DNA of 40,199 nucleotides from Bacteroidetes bacterium MedPE-SWsnd-G1. Lineage in GTDB: Bacteria; Bacteroidota; Bacteroidia; Flavobacteriales; Flavobacteriaceae. The notes below the pieces were generated by a model. It worked only from the letters and a program-made list of their open reading frames with translations. It had not been told where the DNA came from and searched no databases. Positions within the stretch are counted from its first letter, which is position 1. The number at the start of each line of letters is the position of its first letter. Both the position numbers and the translations under genes were made by a program. The stretch spans positions 1 to 40,199 of the forward strand of contig MPDD01000025.1 of the NCBI GenBank assembly GCA_001874265.1, read 5' to 3'. Positions 1 to 7,207 of the stretch are shown in pieces.

Positions 1-14
1 TAATATTTATTCAA

Positions 15-1376
15 TTAAATGGTTTTCGAGAAAATTCTTGCAGTCGGTTTGTTTTCTCTTAATCTTAGGTCAAATGCCATGCATACATTTCGCACAAACA
101 TGCGACCTTTTTCTTTCACCTTAAGTTTGTTACCTTCAAAAATCAAAAAACCATCCTTCTTAATTTCAGCCAATTGATTTATTATTTCAGTTTTCACTTC
201 TTTTGATAAATCATCATTAAATGTAGTTTCCAAATTACACATTAAATCCAAAATATGCTTACGAATAGTTAAGTCAGTATCTGTTAATAAATGCCCTCTA
301 AAAATCGGAATCTCTCCTTTATTCACTCTTTCTTGATAATCTTCAACGTGCTTTTCATTTTGAGCAAAAGCATACCATGAATCAGAAATAGAAGACATTC
401 CTAATCCAATCATCAATTGGGTTTTGCCGGCAGTATAGCCCATAAAATTTCGATGTAATTCATTGGATCCCATCGCTAAACTCAAGGAATCAGAAGGCAA
501 AGCAAAATGATCCATTCCTATTTCTACATAGCCATTGTCAAAGAACAACTGCTTCCCTAATTCATATAAAAAGCGCTTTTCTGCATCCTCTGGCAAGTCT
601 TTTTCATCAAAACCACGTTGCCCAACACCTTTTATCCATGGTACATGTGCGTAACTATAATAGGCTATTCTATCTGGTTTTAATTCAATGGTTTTTTTAA
701 TGGTATCTCTAATACTCTCTTCTGTTTGAAAAGGTAGGCCGAAAATTAAATCGTGACTTATGGATGTATATCCAATTTCTCGAGACCAATCATTTACCTG
801 TTTTACTTGCTCAAAACTCTGTACTCTAAATATTGCTTTTTGAACAACTGGATCGTAATCTTGAATTCCGAAACTATTTCTTTTGGCTCCTAAATCAAAT
901 AATGTTTGTAGTTGTTCCTTAGATGTATGATTAGGATGTCCTTCATAACTAAATTCAAAATTGGGATGTTTATCTGCCAACTCATAAATACCATTTAGTA
1001 GTTTGCTTAAATTTTCTGAAGAAAAGAAAGTCGGTGTTCCACCTCCTAAATGAATCTCTCGTATGATAGGTTTTGCATCGAATAAATCGAAATACAATTT
1101 CCATTCTTTCAATACCGTTTCTAAATAAGGCTCCTCTACCTCATGTCGTTTTGTTATTCTTTTATGACAGGCACAAAAAGTACAAAGGCTTTCACAAAAT
1201 GGTAAATGAATGTAAATACTAATACCTTCTGAGGCATTGCTCTCATTAAAGGATTTGATGGTTGTTTGTTTCCAATCTTTAATATCAATTCCTTCTTTAT
1301 TCCAATAAGGGACAGTTGGATAACTGGTATATCTCGGGCCTGGAATATTATATTTCTGAATAAGTTCTGAGTTCAT
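15..1376 (-). CDS. hemN: Oxygen-independent coproporphyrinogen III oxidase (radical SAM)
   Basis: Converts coproporphyrinogen III to protoporphyrinogen IX without oxygen by radical-SAM decarboxylation, in the cytoplasm. The 453-residue length fits HemN. The 4Fe-4S motif reads HLPFCESLCTFCACHK, with C61, C65, C68 and C70 in the CxxxCxxCxC spacing typical of true HemN; HemW paralogs lack the fourth cysteine. The N-terminal YNIPGPRYTSYP is also a HemN hallmark. It is the last gene of the minus-strand heme cluster, 57 bp after hemF, so the organism has both the oxygen-dependent and oxygen-independent enzyme. The gap holds a TAnnTTTG box 4 nt from the ATG and a CRP/FNR-like palindrome, so it may have its own promoter. 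The gene is complete; its stop is 14 bp from the window edge. Confidence 0.96.
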   Translation of the reverse strand: MNSELIQKYNIPGPRYTSYPTVPYWNKEGIDIKDWKQTTIKSFNESNASEGISIYIHLPFCESLCTFCACHKRITKRHEVEEPYLETVLKEWKLYFDLFDAKPIIREIHLGGGTPTFFSSENLSKLLNGIYELADKHPNFEFSYEGHPNHTSKEQLQTLFDLGAKRNSFGIQDYDPVVQKAIFRVQSFEQVKQVNDWSREIGYTSISHDLIFGLPFQTEESIRDTIKKTIELKPDRIAYYSYAHVPWIKGVGQRGFDEKDLPEDAEKRFLYELGKQLFFDNGYVEIGMDHFALPSDSLSLAMGSNELHRNFMGYTAGKTQLMIGLGMSSISDSWYAFAQNEKHVEDYQERVNKGEIPIFRGHLLTDTDLTIRKHILDLMCNLETTFNDDLSKEVKTEIINQLAEIKKDGFLIFEGNKLKVKEKGRMFVRNVCMAFDLRLRENKPTARIFSKTI

Positions 1377-1380
1377 CCGG

Positions 1381-1388
1381 CAAAAATA
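1381..1388 (-). promoter_or_regulatory. Putative hemN promoter -7 box
   Basis: On the minus strand this reads TATTTTTG, an exact match to the Bacteroidetes -7 consensus TAnnTTTG. It is separated from the hemN ATG by only four bases (CCGG). No TTG lies at the usual -33 distance, which would suit an activator-dependent promoter. The short gap implies a leaderless or nearly leaderless transcript. Confidence 0.45.
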
Positions 1389-1408
1389 ATCTAGGTAGCA
1401 AGTAAATT

Positions 1409-1426
1409 ATATGATAAGTGTCATAT
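1409..1426 (-). promoter_or_regulatory. CRP/FNR-like palindrome upstream of hemN
   Basis: A perfect inverted repeat, ATATGA-N6-TCATAT, lies in the hemF-hemN gap. Its core TGA-N6-TCA has the geometry of CRP/FNR-family operators. The centre is about 41 bp upstream of the hemN start codon. The predicted transcription start is at or next to that ATG, so the palindrome would sit near -41.5, the class II activator position. Which regulator would bind is not shown by the window. Confidence 0.5.
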
Positions 1427-1433
1427 TTAACTG

Positions 1434-2339
1434 CTACACCCAGTCTTTTGGATTTTTTAACACCTCTAACAATTTTGCCTCTTCACTTCCTTCATCCGGA
1501 ATATGATTGTAGTGCCATTGCACATGTGGTGGTAAACTCATTAAAATACTTTCTATGCGACCATTTGTTTTCAGACCAAACAATGTCCCTTTATCATGAA
1601 TTAAATTAAACTCTACATAACGACCTCTTCTCACTTCCTGCCAATCTCTTTGCGCTTTGGTATATGCTAAATCCTTTCTTTTTTCTACAATTGGCACATA
1701 CGCCTCTAAGAAACTATCCCCAACTTCGGTTACAAAATCATACCAATTTTGCATCGTCATCTCTTCGGTTTCCGAGCAACGATCAAAAAATAATCCTCCA
1801 ATACCTCTACCTTCATTTCTATGAGCATTGTGAAAGTAGGTGTCACATTGTTTCTTAAACTTTGTATAAAAACTTTGATTGTGCTTATCACAGGCCGTTT
1901 TACAAACCGTGTGGAAATGAACCGAATCCTCGTCGAACAAATAATATGGCGTCAAATCTTGACCACCGCCAAACCAAGAGGTTACTGTTTTTCCAGATTT
2001 ATCATACATTTCAAAATAGCGCCAATTCGCATGTACTGTTGGCACCATCGGGTTTTTAGGATGCAATACTAAACTCAGGCCACAGGCAAAGAAATCACAG
2101 TCTTCTACTCCAAAATACTTTTGCATTGCTGGTGCCAAAGGACCATGAACTGCAGAAATATTTACGCCTCCTTTTTCAAAAACTACACCTTCTGAGATAA
2201 CACGTGTTCTACCTCCACCACCTTCGGGTCTTTTCCATAAATCTTCTTGAAATTTGGCCGTAACATCAATACTTTCTAATTTAGAAGTAATGGTGTCTTG
2301 TAATTGTAATATATAATTGTAAAATTTATCTTTCATCAT
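1434..2339 (-). CDS. hemF: Oxygen-dependent coproporphyrinogen III oxidase
   Basis: Carries out the aerobic oxidative decarboxylation of coproporphyrinogen III to protoporphyrinogen IX. The 301-residue protein has the family signatures: KRPEGGGGRTRV near residues 36-47, TVHANWR near 101-107, and SWFGGGQDLTPYYLF near 121-135, followed by conserved His-rich and RGIGGLFFD segments. Two adjacent Met codons open the frame, so either could be the start. The start is 2 bp downstream of the CHMI-like tautomerase stop, so the two are almost certainly co-transcribed. Together with hemN it covers the same step at high and low oxygen. Confidence 0.97.
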   Translation of the reverse strand: MMKDKFYNYILQLQDTITSKLESIDVTAKFQEDLWKRPEGGGGRTRVISEGVVFEKGGVNISAVHGPLAPAMQKYFGVEDCDFFACGLSLVLHPKNPMVPTVHANWRYFEMYDKSGKTVTSWFGGGQDLTPYYLFDEDSVHFHTVCKTACDKHNQSFYTKFKKQCDTYFHNAHRNEGRGIGGLFFDRCSETEEMTMQNWYDFVTEVGDSFLEAYVPIVEKRKDLAYTKAQRDWQEVRRGRYVEFNLIHDKGTLFGLKTNGRIESILMSLPPHVQWHYNHIPDEGSEEAKLLEVLKNPKDWV

Positions 2340-2341
2340 AT

Positions 2342-2686
2342 CTATACCATGGTTTTATTGCAATAAGATGCTTTTTCAAAATCTTCAATATTCATAGAAA
2401 TGATTGGAACATTTGGAAACATCTCCTTTAATTTGCTAACTACTCTTTTCGACAAATCTGCTTTTTGAGCATCTGTTCTTCCTTCCATTATATTTCCAAA
2501 AACATGAATAAAATCTGAGTCACCGCCTTGTACCAATGAGTGTTGAAAAGGGTTCAAACGAACTTTTATATCGTTTCGTTCGAATAACCCAGTTTCAAAA
2601 GCAGTTTCAAAAACTTCTTGTAAAATTACTCCCGGTTCTTGGACCTTTAATATTTGTTCAGTACAATCTAAAATAAAATGTGGCAT
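2342..2686 (-). CDS. 5-carboxymethyl-2-hydroxymuconate isomerase (CHMI)-like tautomerase
   Basis: A 114-residue protein of the CHMI/HpaF branch of the tautomerase superfamily. It begins MPHFILDC, so Met removal would expose the catalytic N-terminal proline; the same MPHF start is typical of CHMI. Family members interconvert dienol and keto forms of muconate-like acids in homoprotocatechuate breakdown. No homoprotocatechuate gene is in the window: this gene sits between GNAT and hemF with 2 bp gaps on both sides, inside the heme operon. Its actual substrate is unknown; the HpaF reaction should not be assumed. Family assignment is fairly secure, function is not. Confidence 0.72.
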   Translation of the reverse strand: MPHFILDCTEQILKVQEPGVILQEVFETAFETGLFERNDIKVRLNPFQHSLVQGGDSDFIHVFGNIMEGRTDAQKADLSKRVVSKLKEMFPNVPIISMNIEDFEKASYCNKTMV

Positions 2687-2688
2687 TC

Positions 2689-3234
2689 TTAATTTTTAAA
2701 ACGTTCGTATAATTCCATATCCATTTCTTTATATTCTTTTGGTAATGTTTTCTGCCATGTAAAACTACAATTTTCGGCAACCTTTAAACTCGCCAAATTT
2801 GTTTTATGTACAATTATCTGCAGTCTATTTAAATTAAGATATTCAAATGCGTAATTTGTTAACTCAGAAACTGCTTTACTCACAATTCCGTGCCCTTGGT
2901 AATTGTAATCAATACAATAGGCGAATTCTCCTTGACCTTCTAATTTATTTAACTCCTTAATATAAATTAATCCGACAACTTTTTTTGAATGTTCACCTTT
3001 TAAAGTAAACAAATACTCTTCTTTGTTTTTAAATTGTTTATACTTTAATTGTGTAAAAATTCTAGATAATTCTGGATTTAAATTTTGCTCCAAGGTTTTT
3101 GGAAAGAATTGTTGTAATCTATTTTCATTGGATACCGCAAAGTCACAAATACTCCAAGCGTCCTTTTCTTGTATTTCACAAATGTGAATTACCTCCTTAA
3201 GTTTAGATTTTATTTTTAAAACAGAATTAGTCAT
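2689..3234 (-). CDS. GNAT-family N-acetyltransferase (RimJ/RimL-like)
   Basis: A 181-residue GNAT protein. The acetyl-CoA pyrophosphate-binding motif A is visible as YNYQGHGIVSKAVSEL around residues 109-124, followed by the usual NLNRLQIIVHKTNLASLKVAENCSF-type segment with the Asn-x-x-Ser-x-x-Val-Ala-Glu pattern of RimJ/RimL enzymes that acetylate protein N-termini or small molecules. The start codon overlaps the preceding gene's stop by one base (TAATG), so translation is likely coupled. It is embedded between hemE and hemF, but nothing in the sequence ties it to heme chemistry. The substrate cannot be read from the sequence. Confidence 0.8.
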   Translation of the reverse strand: MTNSVLKIKSKLKEVIHICEIQEKDAWSICDFAVSNENRLQQFFPKTLEQNLNPELSRIFTQLKYKQFKNKEEYLFTLKGEHSKKVVGLIYIKELNKLEGQGEFAYCIDYNYQGHGIVSKAVSELTNYAFEYLNLNRLQIIVHKTNLASLKVAENCSFTWQKTLPKEYKEMDMELYERFKN

Positions 3235-3722
3235 TAGTCTTCCAAATATACCAATTCATTTATTGTACATGTGATTTCTTCTATAGTCGAAACCTTAACA
3301 GAAGTCTTTTGTAATTCAAATAAGTATTGATGGATGAAATCAAGCGATTTTTCATTATTAACATTAAAAACTGACCTTCCAATTTCATTGTTATGTAAAT
3401 CCATAGCTCTTGACAAAGGGTCATTTACAAATAACTCTTCATGCCAATCCGTAACATCTTTCGTCCAATTCAATATCTTTTCGATATTATTCGAATACCT
3501 ACTACAGGACTTTGCAATTAATGCATTCCAAAGGGCATGTCTAAAAGCGTTTGCTTTATTATGTTTTCCATGAATTTTAGGAAATTCCTTATCAGCAATT
3601 TTATAAGTCTTTACAGTAGCAAAAAAGGTTGCATTTGCAAATAACGGGTGTCTTATAAAAAAACGAAAGAAGCCAAACAATTGTTTCGCTTTTATTTGCT
3701 TTAAGACAGTTCTTAGTGCCAT
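3234..3722 (-). CDS. DUF6973-like protein, hypothetical
   Basis: A 162-residue protein of unknown function. I recognise the pattern of the DUF6973 family: a central block with NAFRHALWNALIAK, then TDWHEEL, then MDLHNNEIGR. The regularly placed His, Glu and Asp residues (H in RHALWN, HE in DWHEE, D and H in MDLHNN) look like a metal or catalytic site, but that is inference. There is no signal peptide; the N-terminus is basic and hydrophobic (FFRFFIRHPLF). Its ATG abuts the hemE stop with no gap, and its own stop overlaps the GNAT start by one base, so it is firmly part of the hem operon. Confidence 0.65.
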   Translation of the reverse strand: MALRTVLKQIKAKQLFGFFRFFIRHPLFANATFFATVKTYKIADKEFPKIHGKHNKANAFRHALWNALIAKSCSRYSNNIEKILNWTKDVTDWHEELFVNDPLSRAMDLHNNEIGRSVFNVNNEKSLDFIHQYLFELQKTSVKVSTIEEITCTINELVYLED

Positions 3723-4748
3723 TTACGCTTCATACTCTTTCACTGCATAAATAAATGCTTTTGCATTGTCTAATCCTATATTTGGCAGTATACCATGACC
3801 TAAATTAACAATATACTTGTCCTTACCAAAATCGTTAATCATGTCCGTCACCAATCTTTTAATTTCTGATGGTGGAGAGAATAAACGAGTCGGATCAAAA
3901 TTACCTTGAAGCGTAATTTTATTATCAGTAAACTTACGTGCCATTTGCGGTGTAATTGTCCAGTCTACACCCAAAGCTGAGGCGTTTGAATTTGCCATTT
4001 CTTCTAAGGCAAACCAACATCCTTTTCCAAATGCAATAACCGGAGCATCATCTTTTAAGGCCTCAATTATCTGATTGATGTATTTCCAAGAAAACTCTTG
4101 ATAATCAACTGGAGATAACATACCTCCCCAAGAGTCGAATATTTGAACAGCATTTACACCTGCTTTTACTTTTTCTTTTAAGTAGGCAATGGTAGTATCA
4201 GTAATTTTTTGCAATAAGGTATGCGCTGCGATTGGTTGTGTAAAACAAAATTCTTTTGCTTTGTCAAAGTTCTTTGACCCTTGACCTTGTATACAATAAC
4301 ACAAGATTGTCCAAGGAGAACCAGCAAAACCAATCAACGGAATGTCATCATTCAACATTTCTTTGGTTAGTTTAATGGCATCCATAACATAACCCAAAGT
4401 TTCATCGATATCCGGTACTATAGTTTTATTCACATCTTCCATAGAACGAATAGGGTTTGGTAACCAAGGACCAATTCCGTTTTTCATTTCTACCTCAATA
4501 TTCATCGCTTGAGGAATCACCAAAATATCTGAAAATAAGATAGCGGCATCCATTCCATATCTACGAATTGGCTGCACTGTAATCTCTGCCGCTAATTCTG
4601 GAGTTTGACAACGTGTAAAGAAATCATACTTCGCTTTGATTTCCATAAACTCTGGAAGATATCTCCCCGCTTGACGCATCATCCAAACTGGAGGTCTTTC
4701 AACAACTTCACCTTTTAATGCCCTTAAATATAAATCGTTTTTTATCAT
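3723..4748 (-). CDS. hemE: Uroporphyrinogen III decarboxylase
   Basis: Removes the four acetate carboxyls of uroporphyrinogen III to give coproporphyrinogen III. The signature [16 protein letters not shown] lies at the N-terminus, and [22 protein letters not shown] in mid-protein matches the second family signature; [11 protein letters not shown] carries the conserved Asp. I chose the Met at 4748 ([13 protein letters not shown]) because it matches the usual HemE N-terminus. The frame stays open to an ATG at 4760, but that codon is the end of a dispersed repeat element and would add only MTNK. About 341 residues. The DUF6973-like gene follows without a gap. Confidence 0.96.
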   Translation of the reverse strand: MIKNDLYLRALKGEVVERPPVWMMRQAGRYLPEFMEIKAKYDFFTRCQTPELAAEITVQPIRRYGMDAAILFSDILVIPQAMNIEVEMKNGIGPWLPNPIRSMEDVNKTIVPDIDETLGYVMDAIKLTKEMLNDDIPLIGFAGSPWTILCYCIQGQGSKNFDKAKEFCFTQPIAAHTLLQKITDTTIAYLKEKVKAGVNAVQIFDSWGGMLSPVDYQEFSWKYINQIIEALKDDAPVIAFGKGCWFALEEMANSNASALGVDWTITPQMARKFTDNKITLQGNFDPTRLFSPPSEIKRLVTDMINDFGKDKYIVNLGHGILPNIGLDNAKAFIYAVKEYEA

Positions 4749-4754
4749 TTTATT

Positions 4755-4821
4755 TGTCATTCTTTCATCATGCTTAACGAAACGAAGTATTCAAAGATTC
4801 CTCATTTCGTTCAAGATGACA
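4755..4821. repeat. Dispersed intergenic inverted-repeat element, copy A
   Basis: A 67 bp element fills the hemL-hemE junction and is bounded by the perfect inverted hexamers TGTCAT and ATGACA. Its inner part (GAAGTATTCAAAGATTC) resembles copy B. The left end overlaps the upstream candidate ATG of hemE. Similar copies lie in the next two hem junctions and upstream of the ACMS decarboxylase gene. Confidence 0.6.
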
Positions 4822-4823
4822 TA

Positions 4824-6113
4824 TTACATTTCAGATACTCTTTTAATAGAAGCATCAATTGCTTTCTCAATTTTCTCTATATCACTTTCGCTTAAAGCAG
4901 AAGACAAAAACCATGCTTCAAATTGTGATGGCGGTAAAAACACACCATTTTTAATCATTTCCCAAAAGAAAACACCAAACTTATCTGTATCACTTTTTTG
5001 TGCTGATGAAAAATCAGTCACTTCATCCTTTGTAAAAAACGGATTGATCATAGATCCAAATCGGTTTACCACTAAATCAACATTATATTTTTTTCCTGAT
5101 TTTAATAAAGAAGATTTAATTTTCTCAGCAACCACATTAAAGTTTGCATATGGGTCTTGCTTTTTCAATTCAGACAATGTTGCAATACCAGATGCCATTG
5201 CTATGGGGTTACCGCTTAGCGTTCCTGCCTGATACATCCCTCCTAGAGGCGCTACCATTTCCATAATTTCATTACGTGCTCCATAAGCGCCAACAGGGAA
5301 TCCTCCACCAATAACTTTTCCTAAACATGTAATATCGGCTTCAACATTAAATAATTCTTGCGCACCACCAAACTTAGAACGGAAACCAGTCATAACCTCA
5401 TCAGCAATTAATAAAATTCCATTGGCGTTACACAACTCTTTTAGTTTCACTAAAAAGTCATCTTGAGGAATTACTACTCCCATATTACCGCCAACCGGTT
5501 CTAATATTACCGCTGCAATATCTTTGTTCTCATCTATATGCTTCTGTACAGAATCTAAATTATTGTACTCAGCAATCAACGTATTTTTTACTGCTTCATC
5601 TGGAACCCCTTTACTCCCAGGCAAACTCAAAGTTGCTAAACCTGAACCTGCGGCCACCAATAAGGCATCCATATGACCGTGGTAACAACCAGAAAATTTA
5701 ATGATTTTACTTTTTGAAGTATAGGCACGGGCCAATCGAACTGCACTTAAAACAGCCTCAGTTCCAGAATTTACAAAACGTACTTTATCCATGCCCGGAA
5801 AAGCATCACAAACTATTTTTGCTAGTTTTATTTCATTCTTAGTTGATGCTCCAAAAGAGTACCCTTTTTTTGTAGCTTTAGAAATTGCCTTTTGCACCTT
5901 TTTATGACGATGTCCTAAAATCATAGGCCCGTAAGACAATACTAAATCTATATATTCATTAGCATCTACATCGGTAATTTTACTTCCTTTGGCTTTATCA
6001 ATAAACAACGGATTACCACCAACCGAAGCAAATGCTCTAACCGGAGAATTCACGGCACCTACCAAATGTTCTAATCCTTGTTGGTATAGTTTTTCTGATT
6101 TTTTTGTTTTCAT
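4824..6113 (-). CDS. hemL: Glutamate-1-semialdehyde 2,1-aminomutase
   Basis: PLP enzyme that turns glutamate-1-semialdehyde into 5-aminolevulinate, the second step of the C5 heme pathway. The 429-residue protein shows the family N-terminus (PGGVNSPVRAF-like: LVGAVNSPVRAF), the VNSGTEAV cofactor segment near 114-121, LLIADEVMTGFR near 244-255, and the PLP lysine K266 in CLGKVIGGGFPVGAYG. Length and residue numbering match the family closely. It is flanked on both sides by copies of the dispersed repeat, with 63 bp to the hemE start used here and 66 bp from the hemB stop. Confidence 0.97.
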   Translation of the reverse strand: MKTKKSEKLYQQGLEHLVGAVNSPVRAFASVGGNPLFIDKAKGSKITDVDANEYIDLVLSYGPMILGHRHKKVQKAISKATKKGYSFGASTKNEIKLAKIVCDAFPGMDKVRFVNSGTEAVLSAVRLARAYTSKSKIIKFSGCYHGHMDALLVAAGSGLATLSLPGSKGVPDEAVKNTLIAEYNNLDSVQKHIDENKDIAAVILEPVGGNMGVVIPQDDFLVKLKELCNANGILLIADEVMTGFRSKFGGAQELFNVEADITCLGKVIGGGFPVGAYGARNEIMEMVAPLGGMYQAGTLSGNPIAMASGIATLSELKKQDPYANFNVVAEKIKSSLLKSGKKYNVDLVVNRFGSMINPFFTKDEVTDFSSAQKSDTDKFGVFFWEMIKNGVFLPPSQFEAWFLSSALSESDIEKIEKAIDASIKRVSEM

Positions 6114-6124
6114 ACTATATTTTT

Positions 6125-6175
6125 AATCTGACCAAAGAAAAGTATTTAAAGACTCTTCGACAGGCTCAGAGTTAC
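6125..6175. repeat. Dispersed intergenic element, copy B (degenerate left end)
   Basis: The right part (AGACTCTTCGACAGGCTCAG, then AGTTACA) is nearly identical to copy C, and the middle (AAAAGTATTTAAAGA) resembles copy A. The left end (TTAATCTGACC) is a decayed version of the TGTCATTCTGAG end seen in the other copies. It occupies the hemB-hemL junction. Confidence 0.55.
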
Positions 6176-6179
6176 AGTT

Positions 6180-7139
6180 TTACTTTAACAATTTTGCTAC
6201 TTCCTTGGCAAAATAGGTGATTATAATATTTGCTCCTGCTCTTTTCATAGATAACAAGGTTTCCATCATAACTTTCTCACCATCAATCCAACCCTTTTCT
6301 GCGGCCGCTTTAATCATAGCATACTCACCACTTACATTATAACAAGCAATGGGTCTATCAAAATTATTCTTTAAATCTCTTACAATATCTAAATAAGATA
6401 AGGCCGGTTTTACCATTAAAATATCTGCTCCTTCTTGATCATCAAAAGTTGCTTTTCTAATTGCTTCATCCCTATTGGCCGCATCCATTTGATAGGTCCT
6501 TCTATCTCCAAAACTTGGTGCAGAATCTGCTGCATCTCTAAAAGGTCCGTAATATGAACTCGAGTATTTTACAGAATAAGCCATGATTGGAATATCTGAA
6601 AAACCAGTATTGTCTAGTGATTCACGTACCATTGCAACGGTTCCATCCATCATTCCAGATGGTGCTATCATATCCGCTCCTGCTTTTGCATGAGAGATTG
6701 CTTGCTTACCAATATTAACTAAGGTGCTATCATTCACTACATCATTATCGTGGATGATTCCACAATGACCATGAGAAGTGTATTCACAAAAACACACATC
6801 TGTTACAACATATAAGCTTGGATAATTCTCTTTAATGAATCGAACTGCTTGTTGAATAATTCCATTATCATTCCAAGTAGAAGTGCCTATATCATCTTTC
6901 TCTGACGGAATTCCGAACAATAAAACAGCGGGTATATCCAGAGCAACTACCTCATCCAATTCCTTTGAAATCGTATCTAAAGAAAATCTTTTGATTCCTG
7001 GCATGGAAACAATTTCTTTTTCTATTCCAGTACCTTCTTCAATAAACAATGGGTAAATTAAATCATCAATTGATAACTTCGTTTCTTGAACCAATCTCCT
7101 GATGTTTTCCGATTTGCGTAATCTTCTAGTTCTGTTCAT
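6180..7139 (-). CDS. hemB: Porphobilinogen synthase (delta-aminolevulinic acid dehydratase)
   Basis: Condenses two 5-aminolevulinate molecules into porphobilinogen. The 319-residue protein has the zinc-type cysteine triad C116, C118 and C126 in [15 protein letters not shown], and both active-site lysines, K191 ([15 protein letters not shown]) and K244 ([10 protein letters not shown]). The cysteine triad indicates a Zn-dependent catalytic site rather than the Asp-rich Mg form. It lies between hemCD and hemL, with a repeat copy at each junction. Confidence 0.97.
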   Translation of the reverse strand: MNRTRRLRKSENIRRLVQETKLSIDDLIYPLFIEEGTGIEKEIVSMPGIKRFSLDTISKELDEVVALDIPAVLLFGIPSEKDDIGTSTWNDNGIIQQAVRFIKENYPSLYVVTDVCFCEYTSHGHCGIIHDNDVVNDSTLVNIGKQAISHAKAGADMIAPSGMMDGTVAMVRESLDNTGFSDIPIMAYSVKYSSSYYGPFRDAADSAPSFGDRRTYQMDAANRDEAIRKATFDDQEGADILMVKPALSYLDIVRDLKNNFDRPIACYNVSGEYAMIKAAAEKGWIDGEKVMMETLLSMKRAGANIIITYFAKEVAKLLK

Positions 7140-7150
7140 ACTTTTTTATT

Positions 7151-7206
7151 TGTCATTCTGAAAGCAGTGAAGTTTTTATAGACTCTTCGACAGGCTCAGA
7201 GTGACA
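7151..7206. repeat. Dispersed intergenic inverted-repeat element, copy C
   Basis: The best-preserved copy, 56 bp, in the hemCD-hemB junction. The ends are TGTCATTCTG and CAGAGTGACA, which are inverted repeats with one mismatch, so the transcript can fold into a long imperfect hairpin. The right half is shared with copy B almost base for base. Confidence 0.65.
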
Positions 7207-7207
7207 T

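Noticed and set aside
15..1376. hemN product as HemW (heme chaperone)
   Set aside because: The fourth motif cysteine (CxxxCxxCxC) and the N-terminal PGPRYTSYP are HemN features.
1418..2072. Plus-strand open frames opposite hemF
   Set aside because: They have no family resemblance and lie entirely opposite a strongly conserved gene; mirror frames of this kind recur opposite hemL, kynU, gcvP and dnaK.
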